DNA of 64,000 bases from Planctomycetaceae bacterium (GCA_041398825.1 JAWKTX010000001.1:620001-684000), one strand, 5' to 3'. Counted from the stretch's first letter, positions 8,855 to 17,822 are shown. A program made the numbers and translations. Notes: generated by a model not told the origin, from the sequence alone.

Positions 8855-9127
8855 TTAGCCAGCAGAGACGACCGCGGCTTGGATGCCGGATGTTGATTCC
8901 TGGCAGATCTTGACACATGCGGCCTCGACCGAACGCATGGAAATCACGGTCCCGCAAATGCGATATTGAATCGGGTCGCCGAATGGTGCCTTTCGCAGTA
9001 CCTCAATCGTGGCTCCGGGAACAACGCCCAATTCCATCAGGCGGGTCGCGAGCCGACAGGAGTTGCACATTCCGGTAACGATTCCGGATTGACCAGGCTG
9101 TAGTTCGGTGAGGCGAAGCGTTTCCAC
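8855..9127 (-). CDS. feoA: FeoA, SH3-like partner of FeoB
   Basis: The conserved FeoA core starts with LRLTELQPGQSG and continues through RLMELGVVPGATIEVL, DPIQYRI and a C-terminal strand, an SH3-like fold of about 75 residues. The frame stays open to a GTG at 9226, but the extra 33 residues have no FeoA similarity. A GGTGGA element stands just before the GTG at 9127, giving a 90-residue protein of normal size, and the 9226 start would lie inside the candidate operator at 9210-9226. I therefore chose 9127. FeoA regulates or stabilises FeoB; it lies 42 bases upstream of feoB in the same operon. Confidence 0.88.
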   Translation of the reverse strand: METLRLTELQPGQSGIVTGMCNSCRLATRLMELGVVPGATIEVLRKAPFGDPIQYRICGTVISMRSVEAACVKICQESTSGIQAAVVSAG

Positions 9128-9542
9128 AAGACATCCACCATTTAGGAAAGCGGAGGGGAGACAACACTCTGTGAAAGAATGGGTCCCGGAGCTTTCAGGG
9201 AAGGCGAAAGTGAGACTCAATCTCACAACCGCCCCAATTCTATCGCTCCGCCGTGGCTATCGACCACAGACTTTGCAGCAGTTTTCCATGAAATCTCAGG
9301 AATTTCTGAGAACGGGATGTCTGTGACAAACGTCGTGTTTTCCCCCGTTCCGGCACAGAAACAGCGATTTGCCCGCCCTGAATTCGTAACTTCCTGCGAA
9401 GAACCAGAAGGCCGGTGATTGCCCCCTTCGACTTCGAACAGGTCGAACCTGTATCGTACGATTCGTCCAAACGAAGGCGGAATTCGAAAGTTGGGGTTTG
9501 ATCGAGGATAAGGGCTCTGAAATCCTGAGTCACCGTCCCCCA
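9128..9542. other. feoA promoter region, no gene
   Basis: Several short minus-strand frames cross this 415-base stretch, but none shows a domain, and their products look like random translations. It contains the inverted repeat at 9210-9226 and, on the minus strand, a possible -10 box TAGAAT at 9242-9237. The rest is unassigned. Confidence 0.5.
9210..9226 (-). promoter_or_regulatory. Candidate Fur-like operator of the feo operon
   Basis: GTGAGA and TCTCAC flank a 5-base centre, forming a palindrome. Viewed as a 7-1-7 repeat (TGAGACT-C-AATCTCA, 9211-9225) it keeps the TGA...TCA ends and overall geometry of Fur-family sites, each half matching the classic consensus at 5 of 7 positions. It lies 83 bases upstream of the chosen feoA start and just downstream of a possible -10 box, where a repressor would block transcription. 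Assignment to Fur rather than another metalloregulator is inference. Confidence 0.45.
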
Positions 9543-10106
9543 CTACTTTCCGAGGTCCTGAAAACGTTCGTAGGACTGTTGGAGCGGGTGAGCGTCGTGA
9601 CGTCCGTCGATCATACGTGCGGTCCATTCGGCCAGGCGGCGTCCCAGTCGACGACAAGCTTCCTGTTCGGCATCTTTCACAGGTGGCCCTGCGCAGACCG
9701 CTCCATAGTGAGCTGAGAATTTCATTCCGGTGTAGTCCGTAAGTCCAAACACCAGAAAGCCATAGTTGATCAGAATGGACATCAATGTGAGACAGGTCCA
9801 TTCCTGCCCGCCCCCCCACGCTCCGGCCGAGGAGAACACGCAACCGATCTTTCCGTCACGCCGGCCCCAGTTCTCAATGGGTTGCTCGTCCCACCACTGC
9901 TTCATCTGCCAGCTGACAGTGCCGTAGTTGGTAGGCGATCCCAGCGCCAGACCATCGCACCAGTCCAGATCTGTGTGATCGGCTTCAGAAATGCTCTTCA
10001 AGCGAACATCCGTACCAGTCAGCTGACGGGCACCGTCAGCAACCAGTGAGGCCATCAACTGAGTGTTCTGAGTATTCGAGTGATACAATACCAGGACTTT
10101 TGACAC
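9543..10106 (-). CDS. Flavodoxin-like / WrbA-like NAD(P)H:quinone oxidoreductase
   Basis: A 187-residue flavodoxin-fold protein. The FMN phosphate loop is at the N-terminus (VLVLYHSNTQNT), followed by LALGSPTNYGTVSWQMK and the FSSAGAWGGGQEWT segment of the WrbA/flavodoxin-reductase group; a C-terminal AEQEACRRLGRRLAEW helix completes the fold. Such proteins carry FMN and reduce quinones or serve as electron carriers. It lies upstream of the feo operon on the same strand but is separated by more than 400 bases and a likely promoter, so it is not clearly co-transcribed. Iron-limitation-induced flavodoxins are known elsewhere, but nothing here proves that link. Confidence 0.8.
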   Translation of the reverse strand: MSKVLVLYHSNTQNTQLMASLVADGARQLTGTDVRLKSISEADHTDLDWCDGLALGSPTNYGTVSWQMKQWWDEQPIENWGRRDGKIGCVFSSAGAWGGGQEWTCLTLMSILINYGFLVFGLTDYTGMKFSAHYGAVCAGPPVKDAEQEACRRLGRRLAEWTARMIDGRHDAHPLQQSYERFQDLGK

Positions 10107-10320
10107 GATTGTCCCCTGTTGAATTCAAACGGGTCTGATGGTGGGTCCGTGACGTCGCTGAAGAAATAAACCTTGTCGTACCCCTGTTCGGAATTCGATC
10201 ACGCCTGTCTGAGTGGACAAGCCAAAGCACCCGTTGTTACGCAAATGATCTGCAACATCGAGTCGATCCGTGCAATACCGTCGTTCAGCACAGCCCATTC
10301 TTCGCAGCGTTTTGTTGTCA

Positions 10321-11445
10321 CTATCCCACCGACCGATATTTTTCGATCATGACTATGACGATAGTCATTGGGATCACGATTAACAGAATGGCTTGCTCGA
10401 ACTGAGGCAGAAGGCTACTGCTGGTTGCCATCAGAATCAATGCGGACGTGTAAGCGAAGTAGTATCCCAGGAACAAGCTGCCCTCCAAACGGGAGATTTG
10501 ATGCCCCGTAAAGAAGATTGGCAGGCACGCTGCTGCGACGATAACCATCACAGGAATATCAAACGAAAGAGCCTGTCCTGCGACAGGGACACCGTTCGGT
10601 CCTGTCAGCGCGGCGAGTCCCAGAACCCCCAGAATATTGAAGAGGTTGCTGCCGACAACGTTTCCAACCGCGATATCGCGCTCGCCCCTGATGGCTGCGA
10701 TGATGGAAGTGGCGAGTTCCGGAAGCGATGTCCCACCCGCGACGATGGTAAGTCCGATGACCAGTTCGCTGACTCCTAATCCCCGAGCCACAGTTGTGGC
10801 GCCGTCAACAAGCCAACGCGCTCCGAATACCAGCAATACCAGGCCTCCAATGATCCACAGAAATTGACAGAACAAGTTGCCCCCGCGCTTTGTTCCGGCT
10901 TTGGAACTGGTGGCGGTCTTTTCACCGAACGCTTCACCATATTCTTCGCAGATGTCTGCTGATTCGCGATTGCCCACCAGAATACACCAGGCCGTGTAAG
11001 CGAACAGTCCCGAAAACAGCAGCCCCCCTTCCATTCGACTGATTGTCCCGTCCTGTCCCATCAGGCTCATAGATATTGAGGCTGCAATCATGAGAGGCAC
11101 GTCAAAACGTACCAGCTTCTGGTTCACTTTCAGCGGGATGACGACTGCCGATAATCCGAGGATCAACAGGACATTGAACACGTTGCTGCCAACCACGTTA
11201 CCGACGGCAATGTCGGCTCGTCCTTCCAGTGTGGCCGCAACAGATACTGCCATTTCGGGCGCGCTTGTTCCAAACGCGACCACCGTTAATCCGACGATTA
11301 ATGGCGAGACGCCCCAAAACGCGGCAATATGAGACGCGCCACGCACAAGTAGCTCGGCACCCGCAACAAGAGCCACCAAACCAGTAACGATGATGAAGAC
11401 GGTCCACATCCAGAGTAACTCCAGGAATTGCGATAATGAAAACAA
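10321..11445 (-). CDS. Na+/Ca2+ exchanger family antiporter (YrbG/CaxA type)
   Basis: The 374-residue protein is hydrophobic throughout and shows the internal duplication of the CaCA superfamily. The first alpha repeat has VVAFGTSAPEMAVS and GNVVGSNVFNVLLILG; the second has IVAGGTSLPELATS and GNVVGSNLFNILGVLG. These acidic and asparagine-containing helices form the ion sites. About ten membrane segments with a hydrophilic loop in the middle fit the family. It probably exports Ca2+ against Na+ or H+ entry. The start could be the first ATG or the one at residue 13, which sits directly before the first helix. A TPR gene follows 33 bases upstream in coordinate terms, so the two may form one transcript. 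Confidence 0.92.
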   Translation of the reverse strand: MFSLSQFLELLWMWTVFIIVTGLVALVAGAELLVRGASHIAAFWGVSPLIVGLTVVAFGTSAPEMAVSVAATLEGRADIAVGNVVGSNVFNVLLILGLSAVVIPLKVNQKLVRFDVPLMIAASISMSLMGQDGTISRMEGGLLFSGLFAYTAWCILVGNRESADICEEYGEAFGEKTATSSKAGTKRGGNLFCQFLWIIGGLVLLVFGARWLVDGATTVARGLGVSELVIGLTIVAGGTSLPELATSIIAAIRGERDIAVGNVVGSNLFNILGVLGLAALTGPNGVPVAGQALSFDIPVMVIVAAACLPIFFTGHQISRLEGSLFLGYYFAYTSALILMATSSSLLPQFEQAILLIVIPMTIVIVMIEKYRSVG

Positions 11446-11478
11446 ATCTCGGGCCAGATGATCAGCGTTCTGTCTACG

Positions 11479-12048
11479 TTAGATAGTCTGCCGAAGTGTC
11501 ACCGCACCGGTTGGAGGTCCTGGGAGTCTGGATGATCCATCGACAGGCGAAATGCTGGTGGCAACATCCACCAGATCTCCGGGGATGAACCGAATCTCGA
11601 CCGGAATCTCAGGCGCGATCCCCATCCGGAACCAAATTCGCTGCCACCAGGCCAGCTTGCGTTGCCATTCAGCCAGCGACTGTTTCAAGCGTACGACCGA
11701 TGGATGGTCCACTTCGCGAATTTCTGAAAGCGAATCCCGCCCACCCAATGTCAGCCCGGCAAGCATCAGAGCAGTGGCAAAGTTCGTTCGGTGAATCACC
11801 GGAAGATCGGTTCTCATCCAGGTACAATTGGGAGCCAGGATGTAGGATCGATAGAGTTGGACGGCTTCCCTGGCTCGCCCCATCCGCATCAGGCAGACGC
11901 CGCGCACGTTCCTGAGGTCAGGGCTTTGTTCCACCGCGTCTGCGGCGATTCGTAAGGCCTCTTCGTATCTGCCCGATTCTGCAACTGTGACAACCAATTG
12001 TAGAAACTCTGCAGGGGAAAGTTTTTGAGTTTTCTTTGATGAGCTCAT
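11479..12048 (-). CDS. Small TPR-containing protein of unknown role
   Basis: A 189-residue soluble protein. Its first half resembles one to two TPR helix pairs (FLQLVVTVAESGRYEEALRIA; RGVCLMRMGRAREAVQLYRSY). The second half has a helix rich in Trp and Lys (EWQRKLAWWQRIWFRMGI) and ends with a short strand region (FIPGDLVDVATS). I chose the ATG at 12048 (MSSSKKTQK) because the nine residues before it from the 12075 start are unremarkable. It precedes the Na+/Ca2+ exchanger gene by 33 bases. No enzymatic motif is present. Confidence 0.65.
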   Translation of the reverse strand: MSSSKKTQKLSPAEFLQLVVTVAESGRYEEALRIAADAVEQSPDLRNVRGVCLMRMGRAREAVQLYRSYILAPNCTWMRTDLPVIHRTNFATALMLAGLTLGGRDSLSEIREVDHPSVVRLKQSLAEWQRKLAWWQRIWFRMGIAPEIPVEIRFIPGDLVDVATSISPVDGSSRLPGPPTGAVTLRQTI

Positions 12049-12365
12049 GACTGCACTTTCAAAACCATGTGGCAATTTTCATTTGGATTACGTTTTACGA
12101 ACGACGAAGTCGCGACTGCCGGAGAACCAACTCTTGCCGGATTCGCTCTGCTTCAAGTCTGGAATCCTGCAACGGTTTTCAGGGTTGGGTGCACAGACTT
12201 GTTAGGGCCGTTTCGGAAATCATTCACGATGGAATGCGGCCCGCCGGATTTGGAGAGGGGTTTCACCGCGCGCAGGAAAGTCCGGAATCAATTTGACTAC
12301 GCGATGGTCCCGGCAGGGATCTGATCCCTGGGACCAATAACGATGTTGTTCCCGGGCAGAAAGAA
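12049..12365. other. Intergenic stretch with one hairpin
   Basis: No gene is supported. The plus-strand frames at 12067-12324 and 12069-12296 lack domain features. A strong imperfect hairpin lies at 12306-12335. A short AGGAAAGTCCGG match to the 5' region of RNase P RNA occurs near 12273, but the remaining conserved P RNA blocks are absent. Confidence 0.45.
12306..12335 (-). terminator. Possible terminator hairpin
   Basis: GGTCCC at 12306-12311 pairs with GGGACC at 12330-12335, and AGGGAT at 12315-12320 pairs with ATCCCT at 12324-12329, with a three-base bulge between the stems. It begins 31 bases beyond the end of the 12366-12767 gene. There is no U-tract on either strand, so factor-independent termination is uncertain. 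Confidence 0.35.
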
Positions 12366-12767
12366 TCAGGGCCGCAGCAGAACACCGAGCATAAACAGTG
12401 TTGGGGCGGCAGAAACCGGAGCTCCGTGCGGGCCGTATCCCCAGCGATGAGTGGGGCGTGCCACGGTTCTGTCAACATGGTGACGAGGTCCGCAGAAGTC
12501 AGCCGAATGCGCTTCTGTCCTGCTCCATTCACGTGGCAGCTGACCCGAAGAGATACGTTCGTTGATTCGTGAAGCTATGCCGCCGGCGTCCGGCTGCTCA
12601 AGTTTTTCGGTAGCAGGGACGTCGGAGCTTTCGCCACCGCGAATTGTTGCCGACGTGAAGCAGGCAAATCCGATGGTGAAGAGTATGCAGGCAGCGAGCA
12701 ACGCACTTTGAGGATTGATGCGGGAACGCAATGACGCATGAAATCGGCTACTTAAGAGCGAATTCAT
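12366..12767 (-). CDS. Hypothetical small exported or membrane protein
   Basis: A 133-residue frame beginning MNSLLSSRF with one hydrophobic segment (ALLAACILFTIGFACFTSA, about residues 22-40) that could be a signal or anchor. It continues with a low-complexity His/Pro/Arg-rich stretch (FCGPRHHVDRTVARPTHRWGYG) and ends in a second short hydrophobic run. I see no known domain. The longer frame from 12875 adds unsupported residues. It is flanked by non-coding DNA on both sides, and its codon use is not decisive, so it may not be real. Confidence 0.4.
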   Translation of the reverse strand: MNSLLSSRFHASLRSRINPQSALLAACILFTIGFACFTSATIRGGESSDVPATEKLEQPDAGGIASRINERISSGQLPREWSRTEAHSADFCGPRHHVDRTVARPTHRWGYGPHGAPVSAAPTLFMLGVLLRP

Positions 12768-13087
12768 TCCGTCGGCGTTTAAGTTGGCGTTGGCGTACAA
12801 TTGAATGCAGCTGCAGGAGAACGGCTCAGCCGAGACACTGACACTCAGGTCTTCGGAGTTTTGTCCGCTGATCAAATCATTATCGGCAAATCATAAAGAA
12901 TGAGCAAGCAGTTGTTTTAGAGAATCTCAGTCGTGGACGAGGCACGGCTCGCTGTTGTCAACCGTCGTTTCATACCGGGAAGCGGGAGCCTCAGGATCTG
13001 CGGGTCGCGCGGGGATTCTTGTGAATCCTGCTGCGGTTGGCTTCGCCGAACGCTGTTCTCAAGTGTTTCGCCGCACCCTGGACTCAA
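12768..13087. other. Intergenic stretch
   Basis: No gene is supported on either strand. A 6-bp inverted repeat (GGATTC at 13013-13018, GAATCC at 13023-13028) lies 60 bases past the DUF1501 stop, with no U-tract. Nothing else stands out. Confidence 0.4.
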
Positions 13088-14572
13088 TCACGAGAGGATA
13101 TCCCGGACGACATGTCCTTCGACATCGGTGAGCCTTCGTTCAAGTCCGTTGTAATAGAAGGTTAGACGTTCATGGTCGAGTCCCAGCAGATGCAGGATCG
13201 TGGCGTGGAAGTCGTGTACCGTCACAATGTCCTGAACGGCTTTATGGCCGAATTCGTCGGTGGCTCCCCAGCTGAATGGTGCTTTAACTCCTGCACCGGC
13301 CAGCCAGCATGTAAATCCATCGGGGTTGTGGTCGCGGCCACTCGCGCCTTTCTGGAAGGTTGGCATCCGACCAAATTCTGTACACCACACGACCAGAGTA
13401 TCTTTGAGCAACCCTCGTTGTTTCAGGTCACCTAACAATGCGGCCGTTGGCTGGTCCAGAACAGGCCCGTGAATACTGTATTGTTGTTGTAACGCTTTGT
13501 GTCCGTCCCAGTTACTCACACCTTCACCGCCGGTTTGGTAGGCACCGTTGAACAGCTGCACAAACCGAACGCCCTTTTCCAGCAGCCTGCGTGCCAGAAT
13601 ACAGTTGCGAGCGAAAGCAGCTTTTAACGGGTTTTGCGAATCGTCGGCGCCGTAATACCGCAATGTCGATTCGGATTCGCCGGCGATGTTGCTGACTTCG
13701 GGGATACTGAGCTGCATTTTGGCAGCCAGTTCATAGCTGCTGATGCGAGCCGCCAGTTCGGAATCCGCTGGGAAACGCTCCAGATGGCGTTCATTCATGC
13801 GTTTCAGAAAACTCATCGTCGCCTGGTCGGTCGTCTGGTCAATGGACGATGGTCGCGCGAGATTGCGGATGGGGTGAGCGGCGTTGAAATCTGTTCCCTG
13901 AAACGCTGCCGGCAGGAAGCCTGGTCCCCAGTTGTTGACGGATGATTGCGGGGTTCCTCGCGGATCTGGAATTGCCGCATAGGCTGGGAGATTTTCGTTT
14001 TCCGTGCCCAGAGCGTAGGAACACCAGGCCCCCATGGAAGGAAAGCCATCGAGTGTAAAGCCGGTGGACATATAGTTCTCACCCGGTCCATGGGTGTTGG
14101 TCTTTCCCTGAATCGAGTGCAGAAAGCAGATGTCATCTGCCATTGCTCCGATATGTGGAACCAAGTCCGAAATCATTTTGCCTGACTCGCCGCGAGGCCG
14201 GAAAGTCCAGGGACTTTTGGTGAGATTGCCCTGCTCTCCCTGGAACGTAATGAGTTTGTCGCTTCCCGGCATTGCCTGTCCGTGACGTTCAATCAGAGCA
14301 GGCTTATAGTCAAAGGTATCCAGTTGGCTGCAGGCTCCCGAACAGAAGATGACCACGACTCGCTTCGCTTTGGCAGCGAAGTGTGGTGCGCGAGCTGCAA
14401 ATGGGTTGTCAGGTGAAATCTCCGGACGTATTGGAGATTTTCCGGAGATGCTTGTGGTCGGTCCGGATTCATCGCTGGCCTTCAGAAGTCCCTGCTGCGC
14501 GAACAGGGACGCCAGCGCGATATGGCTCAAACCAGTTGCGGAGTCAGAAAGGAATCGGCGGCGATTCAGCAT
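13088..14572 (-). CDS. Tat-exported DUF1501 protein
   Basis: The 494-residue protein starts with a twin-arginine signal (NRRRFL near residue 4, then a hydrophobic stretch to ALASLFAQQG). The body matches the DUF1501 family, related to alkaline phosphatase/sulfatase folds: VVVIFCSGACSQLDTFDYKP, GQAMPGSDKL, HGPGENYMSTGF, NWDGHKALQQQY, VVWCTEFGRMP and GRDHNPDGFTCWLAGAG. These are expanded in planctomycetes and usually sit beside a PSCyt1/DUF1549/DUF1553 gene. Here the nearest such gene is 9 kb away on the other strand. The biochemical role is unproven; export to the periplasm and involvement in polysaccharide or glycan handling are inferred from family context. Confidence 0.93.
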   Translation of the reverse strand: MLNRRRFLSDSATGLSHIALASLFAQQGLLKASDESGPTTSISGKSPIRPEISPDNPFAARAPHFAAKAKRVVVIFCSGACSQLDTFDYKPALIERHGQAMPGSDKLITFQGEQGNLTKSPWTFRPRGESGKMISDLVPHIGAMADDICFLHSIQGKTNTHGPGENYMSTGFTLDGFPSMGAWCSYALGTENENLPAYAAIPDPRGTPQSSVNNWGPGFLPAAFQGTDFNAAHPIRNLARPSSIDQTTDQATMSFLKRMNERHLERFPADSELAARISSYELAAKMQLSIPEVSNIAGESESTLRYYGADDSQNPLKAAFARNCILARRLLEKGVRFVQLFNGAYQTGGEGVSNWDGHKALQQQYSIHGPVLDQPTAALLGDLKQRGLLKDTLVVWCTEFGRMPTFQKGASGRDHNPDGFTCWLAGAGVKAPFSWGATDEFGHKAVQDIVTVHDFHATILHLLGLDHERLTFYYNGLERRLTDVEGHVVRDILS

Positions 14573-14616
14573 GTTGGACCTCGGTAATTCTCTCGTTGGG
14601 AAGCCGGATCATATGC

Positions 14617-14647
14617 AAAAGGCCCCGTGTTCTGGAAACACGGGGCC
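14617..14647 (-). terminator. Terminator downstream of the aminotransferase gene
   Basis: A perfect 10-bp stem (GGCCCCGTGT at 14621-14630 and ACACGGGGCC at 14638-14647, 7-base loop) is followed on the minus strand by TTTT. It lies 113 bases after the aminotransferase stop and just before the DUF1501 start, so it probably separates the two transcripts. The U-tract is short. Confidence 0.75.
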
Positions 14648-14759
14648 CGATGGAGGTGCAGATGCCACAGATTCGCTGGTCGCTGAACCCGAATGCTGAA
14701 TTCCGCTGACTCCCAGGCAGGATGCTGATTTCACGATGTCAGGTTCGCCCAAAATCGGC

Positions 14760-15950
14760 TTACGATGTCAGGAAACGCTCCAGCGCATCCAGGCCCTTTT
14801 GAAGATTTTCCATGCTGGTTGCGAAGGACATGCGAACGTAGCCGGGTGCACCAAACGCATCACCGCTGACAGTGGCGACGTGAGCGCGTTCCAGCAGTGC
14901 GGTGCAGAAATCAGTGGCGTTATCAACAGCGGGTCCACCCATCAGTGGCTTACCGAAATAGTAGCTGACATTGAAGAATGCGTAGAACGCTCCGCCAGGA
15001 TCCGCCATCGTCAAACCCGGGATTGCCTTCAGGCGACTCAGCACATACTCACGACGCTTGATGAAATGTTCATTCATTTCTGCGACACATTCCTGCGGAC
15101 CGTTTAGTGCCGCCAAAGCGGCGTACTGGCTGATGCTGCAGGGATTGGATGTTTGCTGACTTTGAAGCTTGTTAATGGCTCCACTGACGTTCTCTGGCGC
15201 GAGAGTCCAGCCAATTCGCCATCCGGTCATTGCGTAGGCTTTGCTAACGCCGTTCACAATGACGGTTCGCTTTCGGACTTCTTCGCCGAATGATGCGAAT
15301 GAACGGAATGAATAGCCCGGGTAGATGAGCTTGTCGTAAATCTCGTCAGACAAGACGACGATGTCTTTTTCCACCGCGACCTGAGCCAGCGCTTCGAGCA
15401 TTTCAACAGGGTAGACGCCGCCGGTCGGATTGCTGGGGCTGTTCAGCATCAGCATGCGGGTTTTGGGAGTGCAGGCGGCTCGAAACTTGTCTGCAGAAAG
15501 GCAGAATCCTTCGGCCTCGGTAGTCTCGACGAGGACAGGTCTGGCGCCGACAAGCTCAACAAGTGCCGAATAGCTGACCCAGTACGGCGTCGGAATAATG
15601 ACTTCATCGCCGGGTTCGCAAACGGCCACTAATACGTTGTGCAGACAATGCTTCGCGCCGTTCGAGATTGTCACTTCCGACGGCTTGTAGGTCACTCCGT
15701 GGTCGCGCTGGAAAGCGTCACAGATTGCCTGTTTCAACTCCTGGATGCCGGTTGCTGCTGTGTAATGCGTGTGCCCCGCCTCCATCGCCTGCACCGCCGC
15801 ATCGCGGATGTGTTTTGGGGTAATGAAGTCGGGTTCTCCCAGTGTGAATTCCATCACATCGATGCCACGAGCCCGCAGTTCGCGGGCCTTTGCCGCGGCG
15901 GCCAGAGTTTCAGATGGCTTAAGCAAATTCACAAGTGCAGACGTGTGCAT
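14760..15950 (-). CDS. Class I aspartate-type aminotransferase
   Basis: A 396-residue PLP enzyme of fold type I. Family motifs include TLGEPDFITP near the N-terminus, HYTAATGIQELKQAI, the cofactor-binding NGAKHCLHNV, NSPSNPTGGVY, VVLSDEIYDKL, the PLP lysine in GVSKAYAMTGWRIGW, and the C-terminal arginine region GYVRMSFA. It closely resembles AspB/AspC-type aspartate:2-oxoglutarate aminotransferases of subgroup I-gamma. The frame opens at a TTG at 15983, but the ATG at 15950 (MHTSALVNLLKPSETL) matches family N-termini, so I used it. It lies downstream of leuB on the same strand with a 289-base gap and is closed by its own terminator. Confidence 0.93.
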   Translation of the reverse strand: MHTSALVNLLKPSETLAAAAKARELRARGIDVMEFTLGEPDFITPKHIRDAAVQAMEAGHTHYTAATGIQELKQAICDAFQRDHGVTYKPSEVTISNGAKHCLHNVLVAVCEPGDEVIIPTPYWVSYSALVELVGARPVLVETTEAEGFCLSADKFRAACTPKTRMLMLNSPSNPTGGVYPVEMLEALAQVAVEKDIVVLSDEIYDKLIYPGYSFRSFASFGEEVRKRTVIVNGVSKAYAMTGWRIGWTLAPENVSGAINKLQSQQTSNPCSISQYAALAALNGPQECVAEMNEHFIKRREYVLSRLKAIPGLTMADPGGAFYAFFNVSYYFGKPLMGGPAVDNATDFCTALLERAHVATVSGDAFGAPGYVRMSFATSMENLQKGLDALERFLTS

Positions 15951-16239
15951 GGCGACAGTCGTCCCGAAAGAAAAGTGAAACAATAAATGAATGTTGGTGT
16001 AATACAGGACATTTCAAAACGTATCACAGCAGTCATGAGACTCCTGATGCTCGGAGAGGCTCACAGCTCCGCTATGATTGACGCCCAAATGTGTGGTCTT
16101 GAAACGACGTGTGGATTCTTGTTGGCGAGATGCCGGGCGATGCCAATGCAATCCCGGCCATAGAATGGACATCTTCCAGGGCAAATGTCGGCACGCTGCG
16201 TTCCAGTAACTGCGGAATTTCCAAAACACAGCGCTGCAT

Positions 16240-17313
16240 TCAGGCCCCCAGTCCTTTCACAATCAGGTCTCCCATTTCCGTTGTGCTGATGAATGCTCCG
16301 CCTCCGGCAATGTCGCGTGTTCGATGGCCGGCTTTCAATACCTGACTGACCACGTCTTCAATGGCGTCGGCTTCGGCATTCATATTCATTGAGTAACGCA
16401 GCATCATGGCTGCTGCCAGAATCGTCGCTAGCGGGTTTGCAAGGTTCTTGCCGGCAATGTCAGGCGCTGAACCATGAATCGGTTCGAACAGCCCCGGTCC
16501 TTCGGAGCCAATGGATGCGGATGGCAGCAGTCCCAGCGATCCCGGCAACATCGATGCTTCGTCGGTCAGAATGTCTCCAAAGAGATTGCCGGTCACCACA
16601 ACATCGAAGTCACGCGGACGAGAAATAAGATGCATCGCCATCGCATCCACCAGGACGACGCTGTATTCGACATCGGGGAATTCGGCTTTCATCACCCGTT
16701 CGGCAACCTGACGCCAGAGTCGCGAGACTTCAAGCACATTTGCTTTATCCACGGAAGTGAGTTTCCCACGTCGTTTGCGAGCGGCTTCTGCGGCAACTCG
16801 AACAACACGTTCGATTTCACCTGTGGTGTAGGTCATCACATTCCACGCTTCTTCGCCGGACGCGTGCTCTTTTCGACCGGATTCTCCGAAATAGATTCCA
16901 CCAGTCAGTTCGCGAACAAAAAGAATATCTGTTCCCTGAACGATTTCGCGACGAAGCGGCGATGCATCCACCAGTTCATCCCATGTCTTTGTGGGACGCA
17001 GATTGGCGAATAGACCCATCTCGCGGCGGATTTTCAGCAATCCTTTCTCCGGTCGAGTTTTCGCAGACGGGTCGTCCCATTTTGGGCCGCCAACGGCACC
17101 CAGCAGGACCGCTTGTGAATCTTTGCAGGCTTTCAGCGTTTCATCCGGCAGTGGATCCCCACACGCATCGATCGCATTCCCACCGATGGCATGTTCCGGC
17201 AAATCGAACGAATGACCGAATCGGGAGCCGATGACTTCCAGAACCCGTTTCGCCTGAGCAATGATTTCCGGGCCAATTCCATCACCGGGCAGCAATACAA
17301 TCCGAGCGTCCAT
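16240..17313 (-). CDS. leuB: 3-isopropylmalate dehydrogenase
   Basis: The 357-residue protein carries LeuB hallmarks: VLLPGDGIGPEI at the N-terminus, GAVGGPKWDD, LRPTKTW, the substrate segment VRELTGGIYFGE, DKANVLEVSRLWR, VDAMAMHLI, the metal-binding NLFGDILTDEASML, and EPIHGSAPDIAGK for NAD. It oxidises and decarboxylates 3-isopropylmalate in leucine biosynthesis in the cytoplasm. Length is normal. No leuA, leuC or leuD is adjacent. The gene is divergent from the 745-aa membrane protein across 509 bases. Confidence 0.97.
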   Translation of the reverse strand: MDARIVLLPGDGIGPEIIAQAKRVLEVIGSRFGHSFDLPEHAIGGNAIDACGDPLPDETLKACKDSQAVLLGAVGGPKWDDPSAKTRPEKGLLKIRREMGLFANLRPTKTWDELVDASPLRREIVQGTDILFVRELTGGIYFGESGRKEHASGEEAWNVMTYTTGEIERVVRVAAEAARKRRGKLTSVDKANVLEVSRLWRQVAERVMKAEFPDVEYSVVLVDAMAMHLISRPRDFDVVVTGNLFGDILTDEASMLPGSLGLLPSASIGSEGPGLFEPIHGSAPDIAGKNLANPLATILAAAMMLRYSMNMNAEADAIEDVVSQVLKAGHRTRDIAGGGAFISTTEMGDLIVKGLGA

Positions 17314-17822
17314 CGACCACCTTCTCCAACCACTGAAAATTGACTTGAATGCGAAACATCAGCCGCGAATTAACTGTACGGATCTTTCGACACGTCTGTT
17401 GCGACACAGGTTAGAGCACGCCGAAAACGTTTCAACTTTGCCGGACGCTCGGCTTCCGGAATGAAGTGAATTGCTTTGCAAAACGCCATCTGGACTGATT
17501 CAGTCGGCCGGGAATTCAGGTTTTCACCCGTCGGCAGCGAGAATTTCCCAGATTTCTGAACGAAACCTCATTCGGATTCGCACTATTGATGGTGACGCGA
17601 ATGCGCACGGAATTCGGCCCGTTTCTCAGGCGAAAGGACAGGCGATTCATAACTGTTTTTCTCGCCTGTGGATGGAAAGGCTGGCTGTTCGAAGCCCGAC
17701 TGTTCGAAGCCCGACTCTGCGAAGCCTGACTTTTCTGCCACAGACAAATCGAGAGGAATTCGGGACCACGCCTGCAGGGATACAAAGACCCGAAACTCAA
17801 CAGAACGACGGGAACCACGACG
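17314..17822. other. Divergent intergenic region with tandem repeat
   Basis: This 509-base stretch separates leuB (minus) from the 745-aa membrane protein gene (plus) and must hold both promoters. Frames inside it (for example 17471-17863 and 17583-17900) translate a short repeat and have no domain. The notable content is the 15-base triplet repeat at 17686-17730. Confidence 0.5.
17686..17730. repeat. Three tandem 15-base units
   Basis: TGTTCGAAGCCCGAC occurs twice in perfect tandem (17686-17700, 17701-17715), followed by a degenerate third copy TCTGCGAAGCCTGAC (17716-17730, three mismatches). It lies 93 bases before the start of the 745-aa membrane protein gene, in its presumed promoter or leader. 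Confidence 0.8.

Noticed and set aside
9240..9533. 97-codon minus-strand frame between the flavodoxin-like gene and feoA
   Set aside because: No domain, no ribosome site, and it covers the likely feoA promoter.
12265..12300. AGGAAAGTCCGG match suggesting RNase P RNA
   Set aside because: Only this short block matches. The other conserved blocks of RNase P RNA are missing downstream, and a possible gene lies there.
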